From the IMG/VR virus record IMGVR_UViG_3300033146_001679, positions 1 to 20,410 of that record: a stretch of 20,410 nucleotides of DNA; one strand, written 5' to 3'. This document shows, piece by piece, positions 1 to 6,607 of the stretch (positions are counted from its first letter, which is position 1; every line of letters starts with the position of its first letter). Position numbers and translations under genes: made by a program. Under the pieces are notes generated by a model. It worked only from the letters and a program-made list of their open reading frames with translations, was not told where the DNA came from and did no database searches. The DNA is from a virus.

Positions 1-480
1 ATTTTCATTGGTAGCATAACCACCTGCTTTAAGTTCATAAAAAAACTCATGTGGACTCTCTGCACTCATTACACCAATGTATCTTAATGATATAATTTCA
101 ACACCTTCCAATTCTCCACTTATTTTAGCGGTAGTAAGATGTTCTAACCATTCAGTTACCCCTTCTGAATAATCTTGATAACCATCAAATGATGTAGAGG
201 AACTTAACGGTACTACTTTTCCATCAATTACTGTTGATGTTTCTATTAACATCAATGTAGTAATGACCATTTTTAATTCTTTTTTATTAATATTAAATTT
301 ATCAATATATTCATTTACTGATTTGTCAATAATATTATTATATTCATTTATTAACAACTCTAATTCAATAGAATCGTTATTATGAATATTTAATGATTTT
401 TCTAACAATCTGTCTTCGCACGACACACTATTAAAAATAATAAATACTACAATACCGGTAATTAATAATAAAAATTTTGA
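1..480 (-). CDS. Glucosaminidase-like lipoprotein, partial, no evident start codon
   Basis: The minus strand is open from 480 to the window edge, so the C-terminus is missing. The frame begins with a lipoprotein-like signal (FLLLITGIVVFIIFNSVSC, with the Cys as possible lipidation site). Further on come an IETS segment, a FDGYQDYSEGVTEWLEHL segment and a SPHEFFYELKAGGYATNEN segment. The order Glu-Thr, then Phe-x-x-Tyr plus a Trp/Leu helix, then GGYAT resembles glucosaminidases of the FlgJ/GH73 type, which cut peptidoglycan glycan chains. That assignment is by eye. No ATG, GTG or TTG precedes the signal segment; upstream is a TAA at 481-483. The first ATG (about 270) would remove the signal. 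The frame overlaps the end of the transglycosylase gene in the -1 frame, and the upstream part of this gene appears to be lost. Confidence 0.55.
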
Positions 481-971
481 TTAGATATATTTAATACTGT
501 ATTTGGTCCAGTTTGTGAACCAAATACATAATCATCATTATTATATACTTTCAATCCATAAGGATAGAACGTAATTAATAACAATTTCATAGGACTATTC
601 AAATTATATTTAACATATCTACTATAATATTTTTCAATTACATACAACTGTTCTATTACAGTCATATCTAATAATTGAGTTGTTGTGAGATTGAAATCCT
701 TCAATGTATTGGGCATAAATTGTATCAATCCTACCGCCCCTGATATTGGATTGATTGCTTTATAATCATAATTACTTTCGTTCTCAATTACAATTAATAA
801 ATCTGCAACATTTATACCTAAATTAGTACAAATATTACTCATAACATTCATTTCTTCATTTGTAAAATGAACATTTTTTATTTCTTTATTGCGGCGTTCT
901 ATCGTTTCTTCACCACAACTTACTAAACTAAATAGGATTATTAATCCTATTAAACTTTTAATTATTTTCAT
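462..971 (-). CDS. Lipoprotein soluble lytic transglycosylase-like protein (SLT1)
   Basis: A 169-residue protein with a lipoprotein signal (lipobox LVSC, Cys19) and an SLT-type lysozyme-fold domain from about residue 50. The catalytic motif is IENES (Glu65), followed by SGAVGLIQFMPNTL (about 77-90), matching the family pattern of ES, then GAxGLMQxMPxT. Enzymes of this family cleave the MurNAc-GlcNAc bond of peptidoglycan with formation of 1,6-anhydro-MurNAc. Lipidation would place it at the inner face of the outer membrane or in the periplasm. It is clearly paralogous to the protein at 4262-4876 (shared GLIQF.P, RYY/KYY, FYP.GLK and VFGS/IFGS segments) but ends where the paralogue continues into an EF-hand-like segment, so the C-terminus looks truncated. 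The start overlaps the upstream 59-residue gene by 14 nt. Confidence 0.85.
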   Translation of the reverse strand: MKIIKSLIGLIILFSLVSCGEETIERRNKEIKNVHFTNEEMNVMSNICTNLGINVADLLIVIENESNYDYKAINPISGAVGLIQFMPNTLKDFNLTTTQLLDMTVIEQLYVIEKYYSRYVKYNLNSPMKLLLITFYPYGLKVYNNDDYVFGSQTGPNTVLNISNQNFYY

Positions 972-1137
972 ATAATATAATTAAATTGTTAATTACTTTG
1001 AGTTGTGTTTCATCCAACTCGTTTATATTTTTTTTAAATATAGTCCGTAAATATTCGGATATATCTAACATTAACCCAACTATAATATCAGGTTCTGACA
1101 TCATAATTAAATTAATTAATTTTTCTTTTGTACTCAT
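958..1137 (-). CDS. Small hypothetical protein, 59 aa
   Basis: Short reading frame beginning MSTKEKLINLIMMSEPDI and ending ILYENN. It lies between two well-supported genes on the same strand: its start is just 3' of the lipoprotein gene ending at 1142, and its end overlaps the SLT1 start by 14 nt. This tight packing, suggesting translational coupling, is the main evidence that it is real. It is acidic and leucine/isoleucine-rich, probably all helical. There is no signal peptide or recognisable domain. Confidence 0.65.
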   Translation of the reverse strand: MSTKEKLINLIMMSEPDIIVGLMLDISEYLRTIFKKNINELDETQLKVINNLIILYENN

Positions 1138-1141
1138 ATAT

Positions 1142-2062
1142 TTATTTTAAAAATTTAAACTTTCTTTTCAATTTAAGATAAGTTTTACAAAATTTATCTT
1201 TACGATATTGTTTAGTTAATAATTTAATATCATATTTATTCAATGGATGTTCTGGAAAAAATGTAGTTAATTCATTTTTACTATTAACTACAAGTACATA
1301 ATTACGAGACATATATTTGTTCTCGCAAGTACCTATTAACACTTTATTTCCGTTTTTAGAAATATATCCTTTTCTTGTAATTTTAAATGATTTTAATAAT
1401 CGTTTAATATTACGTCTATCACCATTTATAAAAAATGATGTAGTATTTGAAGGTATATTGTTCATTTTTAAATAAGGAACACTACTATGTTTAGAATATA
1501 TATGCTCCATTCCAAAATGTTTATTACCTAATGGAACTGATATTAATTCACCATTTATATCAATAGTGAATAAAATTTGATATTCTCTACTTACTGTATT
1601 AATACCATTTGTAATAATAGCATTGTTTGTTGTGTTAATAGGAATACACCCTAATGGTAATGACATTATACCCATAAAAGATATATCTTCTATTACTGAC
1701 CACATAATATAATTAGCATAGTCTTCATTTGATATTATATCAGAAAAGTGTTTTATTATATTTTGGTCACTTATAGCTTCAATAGCTATATTAATATTTT
1801 CTTCTCGTTGTTTCCAACGAACTGTATCATCGTCCATTAATATAATGATTGATAAAATATCATCTATTAATTCTAATGGTTCTTCAATAGTATAATCTAT
1901 TATATCATTGAAAGGAGTGTCTCCATACTCCGAACCATAAGTATTGTAATAATTATCATAAGATTGACAAGATGTTAATACCATAATGATAATTATAATA
2001 ATTATCAAACCCAAGTAATATTCTCCGAATAATACTTGAAATAAATTTTGTTTCTTTTTCAT
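1142..2062 (-). CDS. Hypothetical lipoprotein, 306 aa
   Basis: The N-terminus has a basic start, a hydrophobic stretch with seven consecutive Ile, and a lipobox-like VLTSC at about residues 28-32, so it is predicted to be a membrane-anchored lipoprotein. The mature part opens with a Tyr/Asn/Gly-rich linker and an acidic segment (about 55-80). The C-terminal 40 residues are strongly basic (ending KLKRKFKFLK). I recognise no enzymatic motif. It is preceded by the leader TTTAAAATTAAATTATG, nearly identical to those of the genes starting at 4876 and 6440, and by a hairpin with U-tract (2093-2120) that probably ends an upstream RNA. Downstream it abuts the 59-aa gene and SLT1, so a role at the cell envelope is possible but inferred only from the neighbours. 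Confidence 0.7.
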   Translation of the reverse strand: MKKKQNLFQVLFGEYYLGLIIIIIIIMVLTSCQSYDNYYNTYGSEYGDTPFNDIIDYTIEEPLELIDDILSIIILMDDDTVRWKQREENINIAIEAISDQNIIKHFSDIISNEDYANYIMWSVIEDISFMGIMSLPLGCIPINTTNNAIITNGINTVSREYQILFTIDINGELISVPLGNKHFGMEHIYSKHSSVPYLKMNNIPSNTTSFFINGDRRNIKRLLKSFKITRKGYISKNGNKVLIGTCENKYMSRNYVLVVNSKNELTTFFPEHPLNKYDIKLLTKQYRKDKFCKTYLKLKRKFKFLK

Positions 2063-2092
2063 AATTTAATTTTAAAGTTAGTATTTTTAATT

Positions 2093-2120
2093 AAAAAAGA
2101 CCTACTCTCACGAATAGGTC
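2093..2120 (-). terminator. Intrinsic terminator-like hairpin
   Basis: On the minus strand a 6-bp stem GACCTA/TAGGTC encloses a 10-nt loop and is followed directly by six T. It stands between the structured segment 2121-2200 and the lipoprotein gene starting at 2062, so it would end a short upstream transcript. Confidence 0.6.
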
Positions 2121-2200
2121 AGGATAATGGATTGTAAGTGTTAGTTATGAGGAATCCCTCTTGATGTACCCAGCGCCACCATAGCACCCTGTACTTCCAC
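2121..2200 (-). ncRNA. Candidate small structured RNA (RNA-A)
   Basis: GC-richer than its surroundings and without a usable reading frame. It contains a hairpin with outer helix GTAC (2166-2169 with 2191-2194) and inner helix GCGC/GCAC (2173-2176 with 2184-2187, including a G-U pair), then a GAGG/CCTC hairpin (2149-2152 with 2157-2160), and is followed by the terminator at 2093-2120. The strand is inferred from the U-tract. The family is unknown. The longest frame starting with ATG encodes 13 residues. Confidence 0.45.
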
Positions 2201-2287
2201 CTTACTTTCTTTGTTTTTATTAATCTTTTAGTTCTATAATTTTTAAAATAATATCCTATATAAATCTTATTTGTCTGAAAATAATAA

Positions 2288-2452
2288 TTATGTTTCAATT
2301 ATAAATTTAGCATTTTCAAGTGCTTCTTCTATATTACAATTTAAACATACATAGTTTGGATATTGACTTAATTTTTGTTTAGGATCAAAGTCATATTGTT
2401 TATACTTTTCACGTAATAATAATTCTGAATTTGTTTGAATTAGTAAAATCAT
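2288..2452 (-). CDS. Small hypothetical protein, 54 aa
   Basis: Reads MILLIQTNSELLLREKYKQY and ends ENAKFIIET. It starts with an AT-rich leader like its neighbours and has phage-like AT-rich codons. A CLNC motif (residues 36-39, Cys-Leu-Asn-Cys) might bind metal, but a second Cys pair is absent. No family is recognised. It lies between two structured non-coding segments. Confidence 0.6.
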   Translation of the reverse strand: MILLIQTNSELLLREKYKQYDFDPKQKLSQYPNYVCLNCNIEEALENAKFIIET

Positions 2453-2477
2453 AATTTTTATTTTAATATTAATATCT

Positions 2478-2778
2478 CATTCTCTTATCAATAGAGAATG
2501 TCGCACAATGATCCTAATGTAAATTAGAAATCTACGACAAATACTTTCATATTTGAAGACTAACTATGGGTTATTGAATTTTACAAAGGTTTTCATACCT
2601 TTCCTGTTGTGTTGCAACACATTGCAGGGTTCTCATCCGTCCATAACTGGAATTTAGGTAGCTATCTCCTAAACTGTTAATTTTTAGTCCCATGACTGAG
2701 GATAGTTAGTTGCCTATAAACTATAGATAGAGGTAGAATATATTTTCGAGCGAATACGCTTTTACCTTACAGTTTATA
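2478..2778 (-). ncRNA. Candidate multi-domain structured RNA (RNA-B), about 300 nt
   Basis: A 9-bp long-range helix (2559-2567 with 2702-2710, ACTAACTAT/ATAGTTAGT) encloses four local hairpins: 2585-2589/2598-2602, 2603-2606/2625-2628 with an inner palindrome TGTGTTGCAACACA, 2640-2643/2648-2651, and 2653-2658/2668-2673. A second domain is closed by 2715-2722/2771-2778 and contains stacked helices 2731-2735/2763-2767 and 2749-2752/2757-2760. An 8-bp hairpin at 2478-2500 forms the end nearest the 54-aa gene. Such nesting is not expected of random AT-rich DNA. Minus strand is inferred from the surrounding genes. I see no group I or group II intron core, RNase P or tmRNA signature. Confidence 0.6.
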
Positions 2779-2805
2779 ATATTATCATCTATACGATGTA
2801 ATTAA

Positions 2806-3180
2806 TTAATTAATTGAATATAATAATACCCAACTATATTTTTCTTTTCTACCAGTTGTTTTAATAGATAATAATAAATTCATATCTTTATTAGGATATA
2901 AATCTATATCAACTATTTCATCATCAAGGACTATAAATGATTGTCCTTGAAAGTTAAAAGTTGTACCACTTCCAGATATTCGGAGTTGGTATTTTTTGTT
3001 TTCTTTTAAATGAATACTGATTAATTCAGTTTCATTCGATTTAATGTTACCGTCCCCGCCGTCGAGGAAAACAGTATTATTTACAGTAGATAAACTGTAA
3101 ACATCATTTGACTGTGCATTGATTACATTTATTGATATTATCATCAATACAATACTAATAAAACATACTTTCTTTTTCAT
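2806..3180 (-). CDS. Small secreted hypothetical protein, 124 aa
   Basis: Starting at the ATG at 3178-3180 gives a clean Sec signal peptide (MKKKVCFISIVLMIISINVINAQ, given here as its first twenty-odd residues with cleavage after the Ala or Gln near 22-23), so this start is preferred. A longer frame extends to 3348 but overlaps the 89-aa gene, and its extra residues look non-coding. The mature part is about 100 residues, rich in Ser, Thr, Asn and alternating hydrophobic residues, probably a small beta-sandwich exported to the periplasm or surface. No family is recognised. It lies 22 nt after the 89-aa gene, probably in one transcript. Confidence 0.7.
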   Translation of the reverse strand: MKKKVCFISIVLMIISINVINAQSNDVYSLSTVNNTVFLDGGDGNIKSNETELISIHLKENKKYQLRISGSGTTFNFQGQSFIVLDDEIVDIDLYPNKDMNLLLSIKTTGRKEKYSWVLLYSIN

Positions 3181-3202
3181 AGCTTTAAGTTTTTTTTTAT
3201 TA

Positions 3203-3472
3203 TTAAAATAATTTATTTTTTTCATACCAGTCTTCAAATGAAGAATAATGTTTAAAAAATCTATCGTTTGGTTGTGAAGCATCACTATATAATTCTTCGC
3301 ATAAATCTTTAATATGATTAGACATATAATCTTTACTCCATTCAGCACCTTTTTTAAACATTAAGTTTTTTGTTTTCAATGATAGTTTTTTTCTAAATTC
3401 AGCATTAAATTTCCAAGTTTCATTAGAATTACCCTGAGATAATTTATTTAACTTATCTGTTATTTTACTCAT
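3203..3472 (-). CDS. Hypothetical protein with GAEW segment, 89 aa
   Basis: Begins MSKITDKLNKLSQGNSNE. It is highly charged, Lys-rich and probably helical. Residues FKKGAEWSKDYM resemble the (F/K)xxGAxW motif found in many short, uncharacterised Bacteroidota phage proteins; the next upstream gene has FIAGVEWEKQ, a related pattern. Function is unknown. The gene follows the compact RNA at 3481-3578 and precedes the secreted protein gene by 22 nt. Confidence 0.7.
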   Translation of the reverse strand: MSKITDKLNKLSQGNSNETWKFNAEFRKKLSLKTKNLMFKKGAEWSKDYMSNHIKDLCEELYSDASQPNDRFFKHYSSFEDWYEKNKLF

Positions 3473-3480
3473 ATTTTTAT

Positions 3481-3578
3481 TTTATAAAAACCCCTCATAT
3501 ACTTGTTCATAGCACTGTCCTTTCGGCTCTAAGCTATACAACATGATAATTTTACTTATAAGTTGTACTCTGAGGGGT
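3481..3578 (-). ncRNA. Compact self-closing small RNA with U-tract (RNA-C)
   Basis: An 8-bp helix pairs the two ends (3490-3497 with 3571-3578, ACCCCTCA/TGAGGGGT) and is followed on the minus strand by five T. Inside are two mutually exclusive helices: 3537-3542 with 3562-3567 (TACAAC/GTTGTA), or 3503-3506 plus 3509-3513 with 3533-3541. The competition looks like a switch or a refolding small RNA. It fills the gap between the 70-aa and 89-aa genes and could also serve as a terminator or attenuator. Confidence 0.6.
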
Positions 3579-3587
3579 ATATTTTAG

Positions 3588-3800
3588 TTAAATTCGTTTT
3601 TTATAATATTTGATTAGTTGTTGTTTCTCCCACTCAACTCCTGCAATAAAAGAATCAATATGATCTATATCATCACCTTGATCAGCAAATGCTTTTTCGG
3701 TGTATTTTATGGCTGCTATTATACTGGGAGGTATATTTTCAGCATTATCTTCTATTTTAACATTTCCGTCAGTTATTTGTATTTCTTGTGGTTGTTCCAT
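3588..3800 (-). CDS. Small acidic hypothetical protein, 70 aa
   Basis: Begins MEQPQEIQITDGNVKIED and contains IPPSIIAAIKYTEKAFADQ and FIAGVEWEKQQLIKYYKK. The final (F)xxGxxW segment followed by basic residues is a recurring pattern in short Bacteroidota phage proteins of unknown function. The leader AACTATAAAATTATG is shared with the 150-aa gene immediately upstream, which starts at 4257, arguing that both are real and expressed together. Confidence 0.7.
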   Translation of the reverse strand: MEQPQEIQITDGNVKIEDNAENIPPSIIAAIKYTEKAFADQGDDIDHIDSFIAGVEWEKQQLIKYYKKRI

Positions 3801-3804
3801 AATT

Positions 3805-4257
3805 TTATAGTTTTTTATTAATATAACACGTTGTTTTAATTAAAAAACAATTTAATTTTTCATCTTTGTGCATGCTGATAATACCTTTTACAGGTATTTG
3901 TTGTTTTACAGTAGGTTTATGAAAACCTTGTACTCTAAAATATTCATCAGTTTCTATTGTATCTGTATGGAAAAATTCAAATAAAAACTTATCATAATTA
4001 TTATTAAAAGATTTAATTTTTTGAGTTAAATCATCATTTTGTTTGGTGTTGTAATCTTCAAATTTGGTTGATGAATTAAAACTTTTCATAACTTTTGAGT
4101 TTATTTCTGTTTTTAATAACGTTTTTATCACTATTTTTAATAAATCTTTTTCAAGATTTAAAAAAAGTTTATCAATTCTCACTATGTAGTCTTTATAATA
4201 AAAATTTCGTTTTTTATTTTTAAAATACTCTTCAAAAATTTCATCAAATTCTTTCAT
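3805..4257 (-). CDS. Hypothetical protein, 150 aa
   Basis: Begins MKEFDEIFEEYFKNKKRNF. Lys/Phe/Asn-rich and largely helical in appearance, with a short beta-like C-terminal section (KQQIPVKGIISMHKDEKL). No domain, signal peptide or catalytic motif is recognised. It lies 4 nt from the 70-aa gene and 4 nt from SLT2, so SLT2, this gene and the 70-aa gene are likely one transcript, read in that order from the promoter at 4906-4936. Confidence 0.7.
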   Translation of the reverse strand: MKEFDEIFEEYFKNKKRNFYYKDYIVRIDKLFLNLEKDLLKIVIKTLLKTEINSKVMKSFNSSTKFEDYNTKQNDDLTQKIKSFNNNYDKFLFEFFHTDTIETDEYFRVQGFHKPTVKQQIPVKGIISMHKDEKLNCFLIKTTCYINKKL

Positions 4258-4261
4258 AATT

Positions 4262-4876
4262 TTATAGTTTTAATAGATTGTAATGGTAGATTTTGTATTC
4301 CTCCATCGTAATTAATTTATTTTTGTTCAAATCAAAACCTTTATTCTGTTTTGCTATAATATTAGCAAATTGAATACTTCGTTCTGAACCAAAAATATAT
4401 TCATTATTATCCCATTCTTTTAATCCTCGTGGATAAAAACTGCAAAGAAATAACTTAATCGGATTATTAAAATTATAACCCGAATAAGGTTTATAATATC
4501 TTTCAACAAGTTGTACTTGTTCAAACATATTCATATTATAACAACTATCTGTTGTTATCCCCCATCCAGCTAATGTTGAGGGTATAAATTGTATTAGACC
4601 AACAGCATTAGTATATGGATTTAAAGCTGTTGTATGACCGTGTGATTCGTGTTGAATTACAGCGTATAAATATTCAGCTTTTGTGTTTAATCTATTCGCA
4701 ATCGGTATTAATAGTTCAAATAGAATGTCATTTGAACTATTTAGTGTTAAATTTTCATAGAATGGAACTCTAACATTAGATGATATTGTTATTTGATATG
4801 GTATTAACCCTTTGTCTTGATTATAAGACATACTTAGGTTTAAATATATTACAAATAATAATAATAATTTTTTCAT
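4262..4876 (-). CDS. Secreted soluble lytic transglycosylase-like protein with EF-hand-like tail (SLT2)
   Basis: A 204-residue protein with a hydrophobic N-terminal signal sequence (no clear lipobox) and an SLT domain: IQHESHG with catalytic Glu77, then NAVGLIQFIPSTL (about 90-102). It would cleave peptidoglycan glycan strands in the periplasm. After the domain, residues 182-193 (DLNKNKLITMEE) fit a calcium-binding EF-hand/dockerin-type loop: Asp1, Asn3, Asn5, Ile8, Thr9, Glu12. This tail is absent from the paralogue SLT1. The gene has its own Bacteroidota-type promoter (4906-4936) and an AT-rich leader without Shine-Dalgarno sequence. It heads a run of closely packed minus-strand genes. Confidence 0.85.
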   Translation of the reverse strand: MKKLLLLFVIYLNLSMSYNQDKGLIPYQITISSNVRVPFYENLTLNSSNDILFELLIPIANRLNTKAEYLYAVIQHESHGHTTALNPYTNAVGLIQFIPSTLAGWGITTDSCYNMNMFEQVQLVERYYKPYSGYNFNNPIKLFLCSFYPRGLKEWDNNEYIFGSERSIQFANIIAKQNKGFDLNKNKLITMEEYKIYHYNLLKL

Positions 4877-4905
4877 ATTTTAATTTTAAAATTTTATAAA
4901 CGGTT

Positions 4906-4936
4906 GCAAATATAAAATTATTTTAATATTTACAAA
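4906..4936 (-). promoter_or_regulatory. Bacteroidota-type promoter for SLT2
   Basis: On the minus strand TTTG (4933-4936) is followed after 18 nt by TATATTTGC (4906-4914), matching the Bacteroidota -33 TTTG and -7 TAnnTTTG boxes. The SLT2 start codon is about 30 nt downstream. Confidence 0.7.
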
Positions 4937-4955
4937 CATTTAAACTTAATAGGCG

Positions 4956-5598
4956 ATATTCAGACAATCTATCAGTCAGTACTAACTTTTAGAATATCCT
5001 ATCAGGTTTATTCTGAATATATCTTTTACCTATATTAATATTTTAGCACCCACAATTACTCGTGGGTCAAAGTATATGTTAATTTACACTTAACCGTATG
5101 TTAAGTTCATTAAACTTCTATACTTCAAAGTTATCCTATATAGGAATCCTTTGTGCTGGTAACTCCAAATAGAATTTGAATTAATATGTGCGAAGCATAC
5201 TCAAAGGCTTTTAAAGAGATTATATCTCACCCGGCTATATACATTAATTTCATATATTTCTTTACTAATTCAAACTAAACAACCATATACCATATAGGTT
5301 GTATCTATCTTTATGTTTCATACCCTACTATTTTATTTCAAATTTCGCGATAATTCCCTTATAAATAAGTTTTACATCATTGGTCTGGATGTGTAGATTA
5401 CTACAATTTAAAACAATCATCTATCCTTATCTATACTCTACCTTTTATCCAATATAAATTGGTTCAAATTAATAGTTTATTTCCGGTAATTACCATATTT
5501 ACTAATAGGTCAGGATTTCTTACAAGTCTTATCTCAAATACTGGCTTTAAGACCAGAGAGTATAAGTAGTTACACTTTTCCACTTTAAAGCTACTTAT
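4956..5598 (-). ncRNA. Candidate giant structured RNA (RNA-D), about 640 nt
   Basis: This stretch has no credible reading frame but a chain of helices: 5562-5569/5591-5598; 5541-5544/5553-5556 with a pseudoknot pairing its loop to 5527-5531; 5449-5453/5458-5462; 5392-5396/5401-5405; 5279-5284/5297-5302; 5216-5220/5224-5228; 5126-5130/5149-5153 around the palindrome TCCTATATAGGA; 5089-5094/5100-5105; 5048-5053/5062-5067; and a 9-bp closing helix 4956-4964/5012-5020. It starts just after the stop of the 274-aa gene and ends before the SLT2 promoter. Size, phage setting and tRNA-like neighbour recall the ROOL and GOLLD giant RNAs, but no family signature was confirmed. Strand is inferred from the flanking genes. 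Confidence 0.6.
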
Positions 5599-5615
5599 CA
5601 AGATAATTGTTTAAA

Positions 5616-6440
5616 TTAATTATTTTTATTGAACCAGTCTCTAACATCTTGTCGTGTGTTCCAAGTTCTTGAAGTTGCTTTTAATAATAAATCTTCAACT
5701 TCTTTTTTAGAATATGTTTTTGTCCAGTTATCAATATGAATTTTACCAAAATCTATGTAATGTACATACCCTTCTCTATCTGCCATTTTCATAGCTTCCG
5801 CATAAGATGTAATTTGTATAAATTGATTTGCCATCTTATCAAGTATTAATTCAGAATATTCTTTATCTATATTATTTAAAGAAGTATTGTCTCCAAATAT
5901 AATAGAAGTGTTGTAAGTAGGTACAACTTCATTGTTTTGAAGTTTTATTTTAGAAATTCCATCACATAGTTCTAAGTTAGTGTCGATTTCTAATTCTATT
6001 TCTTCAATTACATTGTCTTTATTATACTCTTCAATATAATACTCAATATAAGGTTGAGGTATTCCTGGTAAACTCAAGGTTTTATCTGTTGAAGCTATTA
6101 TTTTTTTACAAGATGTTAATTGACATCCAGCATCAAATCCTATTACGATTCCGTGTACAGCAAATCCAGTTTTAGTAATTTCTTTAATTGTAGTTACTAA
6201 TTTAGTACCATTGTGAGGCGCAACTACCCAATCACCTTTTTTAATCTCTTCATCTGATAAGATGTAAAGATGTTGTGGATTTATTAACTCTGTATTATAA
6301 CGTCCTCTCATTATTGATAATTTGTTGTTTAATCCTTGATGTCTTGATTTACACAAACTAATATAATCTACATATTTATCAATGTCATCAGGAGAACTCC
6401 CTTTATATTCTATCATTACTATTTTATAATTCTTTTTCAT
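5616..6440 (-). CDS. Conserved-looking Bacteroidota phage hypothetical protein, 274 aa
   Basis: Begins MKKNYKIVMIEYKGSSPDD. A central segment (about 55-130) reads LYILSDEEIKKGDWVV, then CKKIIASTDKTLSLPGIPQ and a YIEYYIEEYN helix. I recall this layout (KxGDWV, KIIASTDxxLxLPxIP, IExYIxxYN) from hypothetical proteins common in Bacteroides phages and prophages; their function is unknown. The C-terminal part has DREGYVHYIDFGKIHID and a KKEVEDLLLKATSRTWNTRQ helix. It is cytoplasmic by appearance. The leader TTTAAAATTAAATATTATG matches those at 2062 and 4876. Upstream is the tRNA-like element, downstream RNA-D. Confidence 0.75.
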   Translation of the reverse strand: MKKNYKIVMIEYKGSSPDDIDKYVDYISLCKSRHQGLNNKLSIMRGRYNTELINPQHLYILSDEEIKKGDWVVAPHNGTKLVTTIKEITKTGFAVHGIVIGFDAGCQLTSCKKIIASTDKTLSLPGIPQPYIEYYIEEYNKDNVIEEIELEIDTNLELCDGISKIKLQNNEVVPTYNTSIIFGDNTSLNNIDKEYSELILDKMANQFIQITSYAEAMKMADREGYVHYIDFGKIHIDNWTKTYSKKEVEDLLLKATSRTWNTRQDVRDWFNKNN

Positions 6441-6476
6441 AATATTTAATTTTAAAGTTAATAATTAATTTTTTAG

Positions 6477-6567
6477 TCCCCAACATCGGAGTCGAACCGA
6501 TACCTTTTGCAAGTACCTTATTATGAGTCATCAACAGAGTTCGTCTGTTTCATCATAAGTGTTAGGG
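6477..6567 (-). tRNA. tRNA-like element with atypical D/anticodon region
   Basis: The minus strand has a 7-bp acceptor helix (CCCTAAC 6561-6567 with GTTGGGG 6478-6484, one G-U pair), an A at the discriminator position (6477), and a canonical T arm (6485-6501: ATCGG, loop TTCGACT, CCGAT). Before it is a variable-arm-like hairpin (about 6502-6516). Instead of separate D and anticodon arms there is one long hairpin: 9 positions with one mismatch (6517-6525 with 6551-6559), capped by AACAG/CTGTT with a 7-nt loop ACGAACT. The loop lacks U33 and no D-loop GG is seen. It is therefore either a degenerate class II tRNA or a tRNA-mimic. CCA is not encoded. Confidence 0.55.
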
Positions 6568-6607
6568 ATATATTTTAATAATTTGTTTTTAAATAAAATA
6601 TATTTAA

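Noticed and set aside
2571-2693. Minus-strand 40-codon frame (begins MGLKINSLGDSYLNSS)
   Set aside because: It spans four hairpins of RNA-B, lacks the shared AT-rich leader and is short enough to arise by chance. It is kept here because comparison could revive it.
3181-3348. Longer N-terminus for the secreted protein at 2806-3180
   Set aside because: The extension overlaps the 89-aa gene and would bury a perfect signal peptide; the start at 3180 is better.
3618-3821. Plus-strand 67-codon frame
   Set aside because: It is the antisense shadow of the well-supported 70-aa gene at 3588-3800.
6517-6530. Anticodon loop CTCATAA (Met-type) within the tRNA-like element
   Set aside because: The flanking bases do not form a 5-bp stem, while they pair well in the long alternative hairpin.
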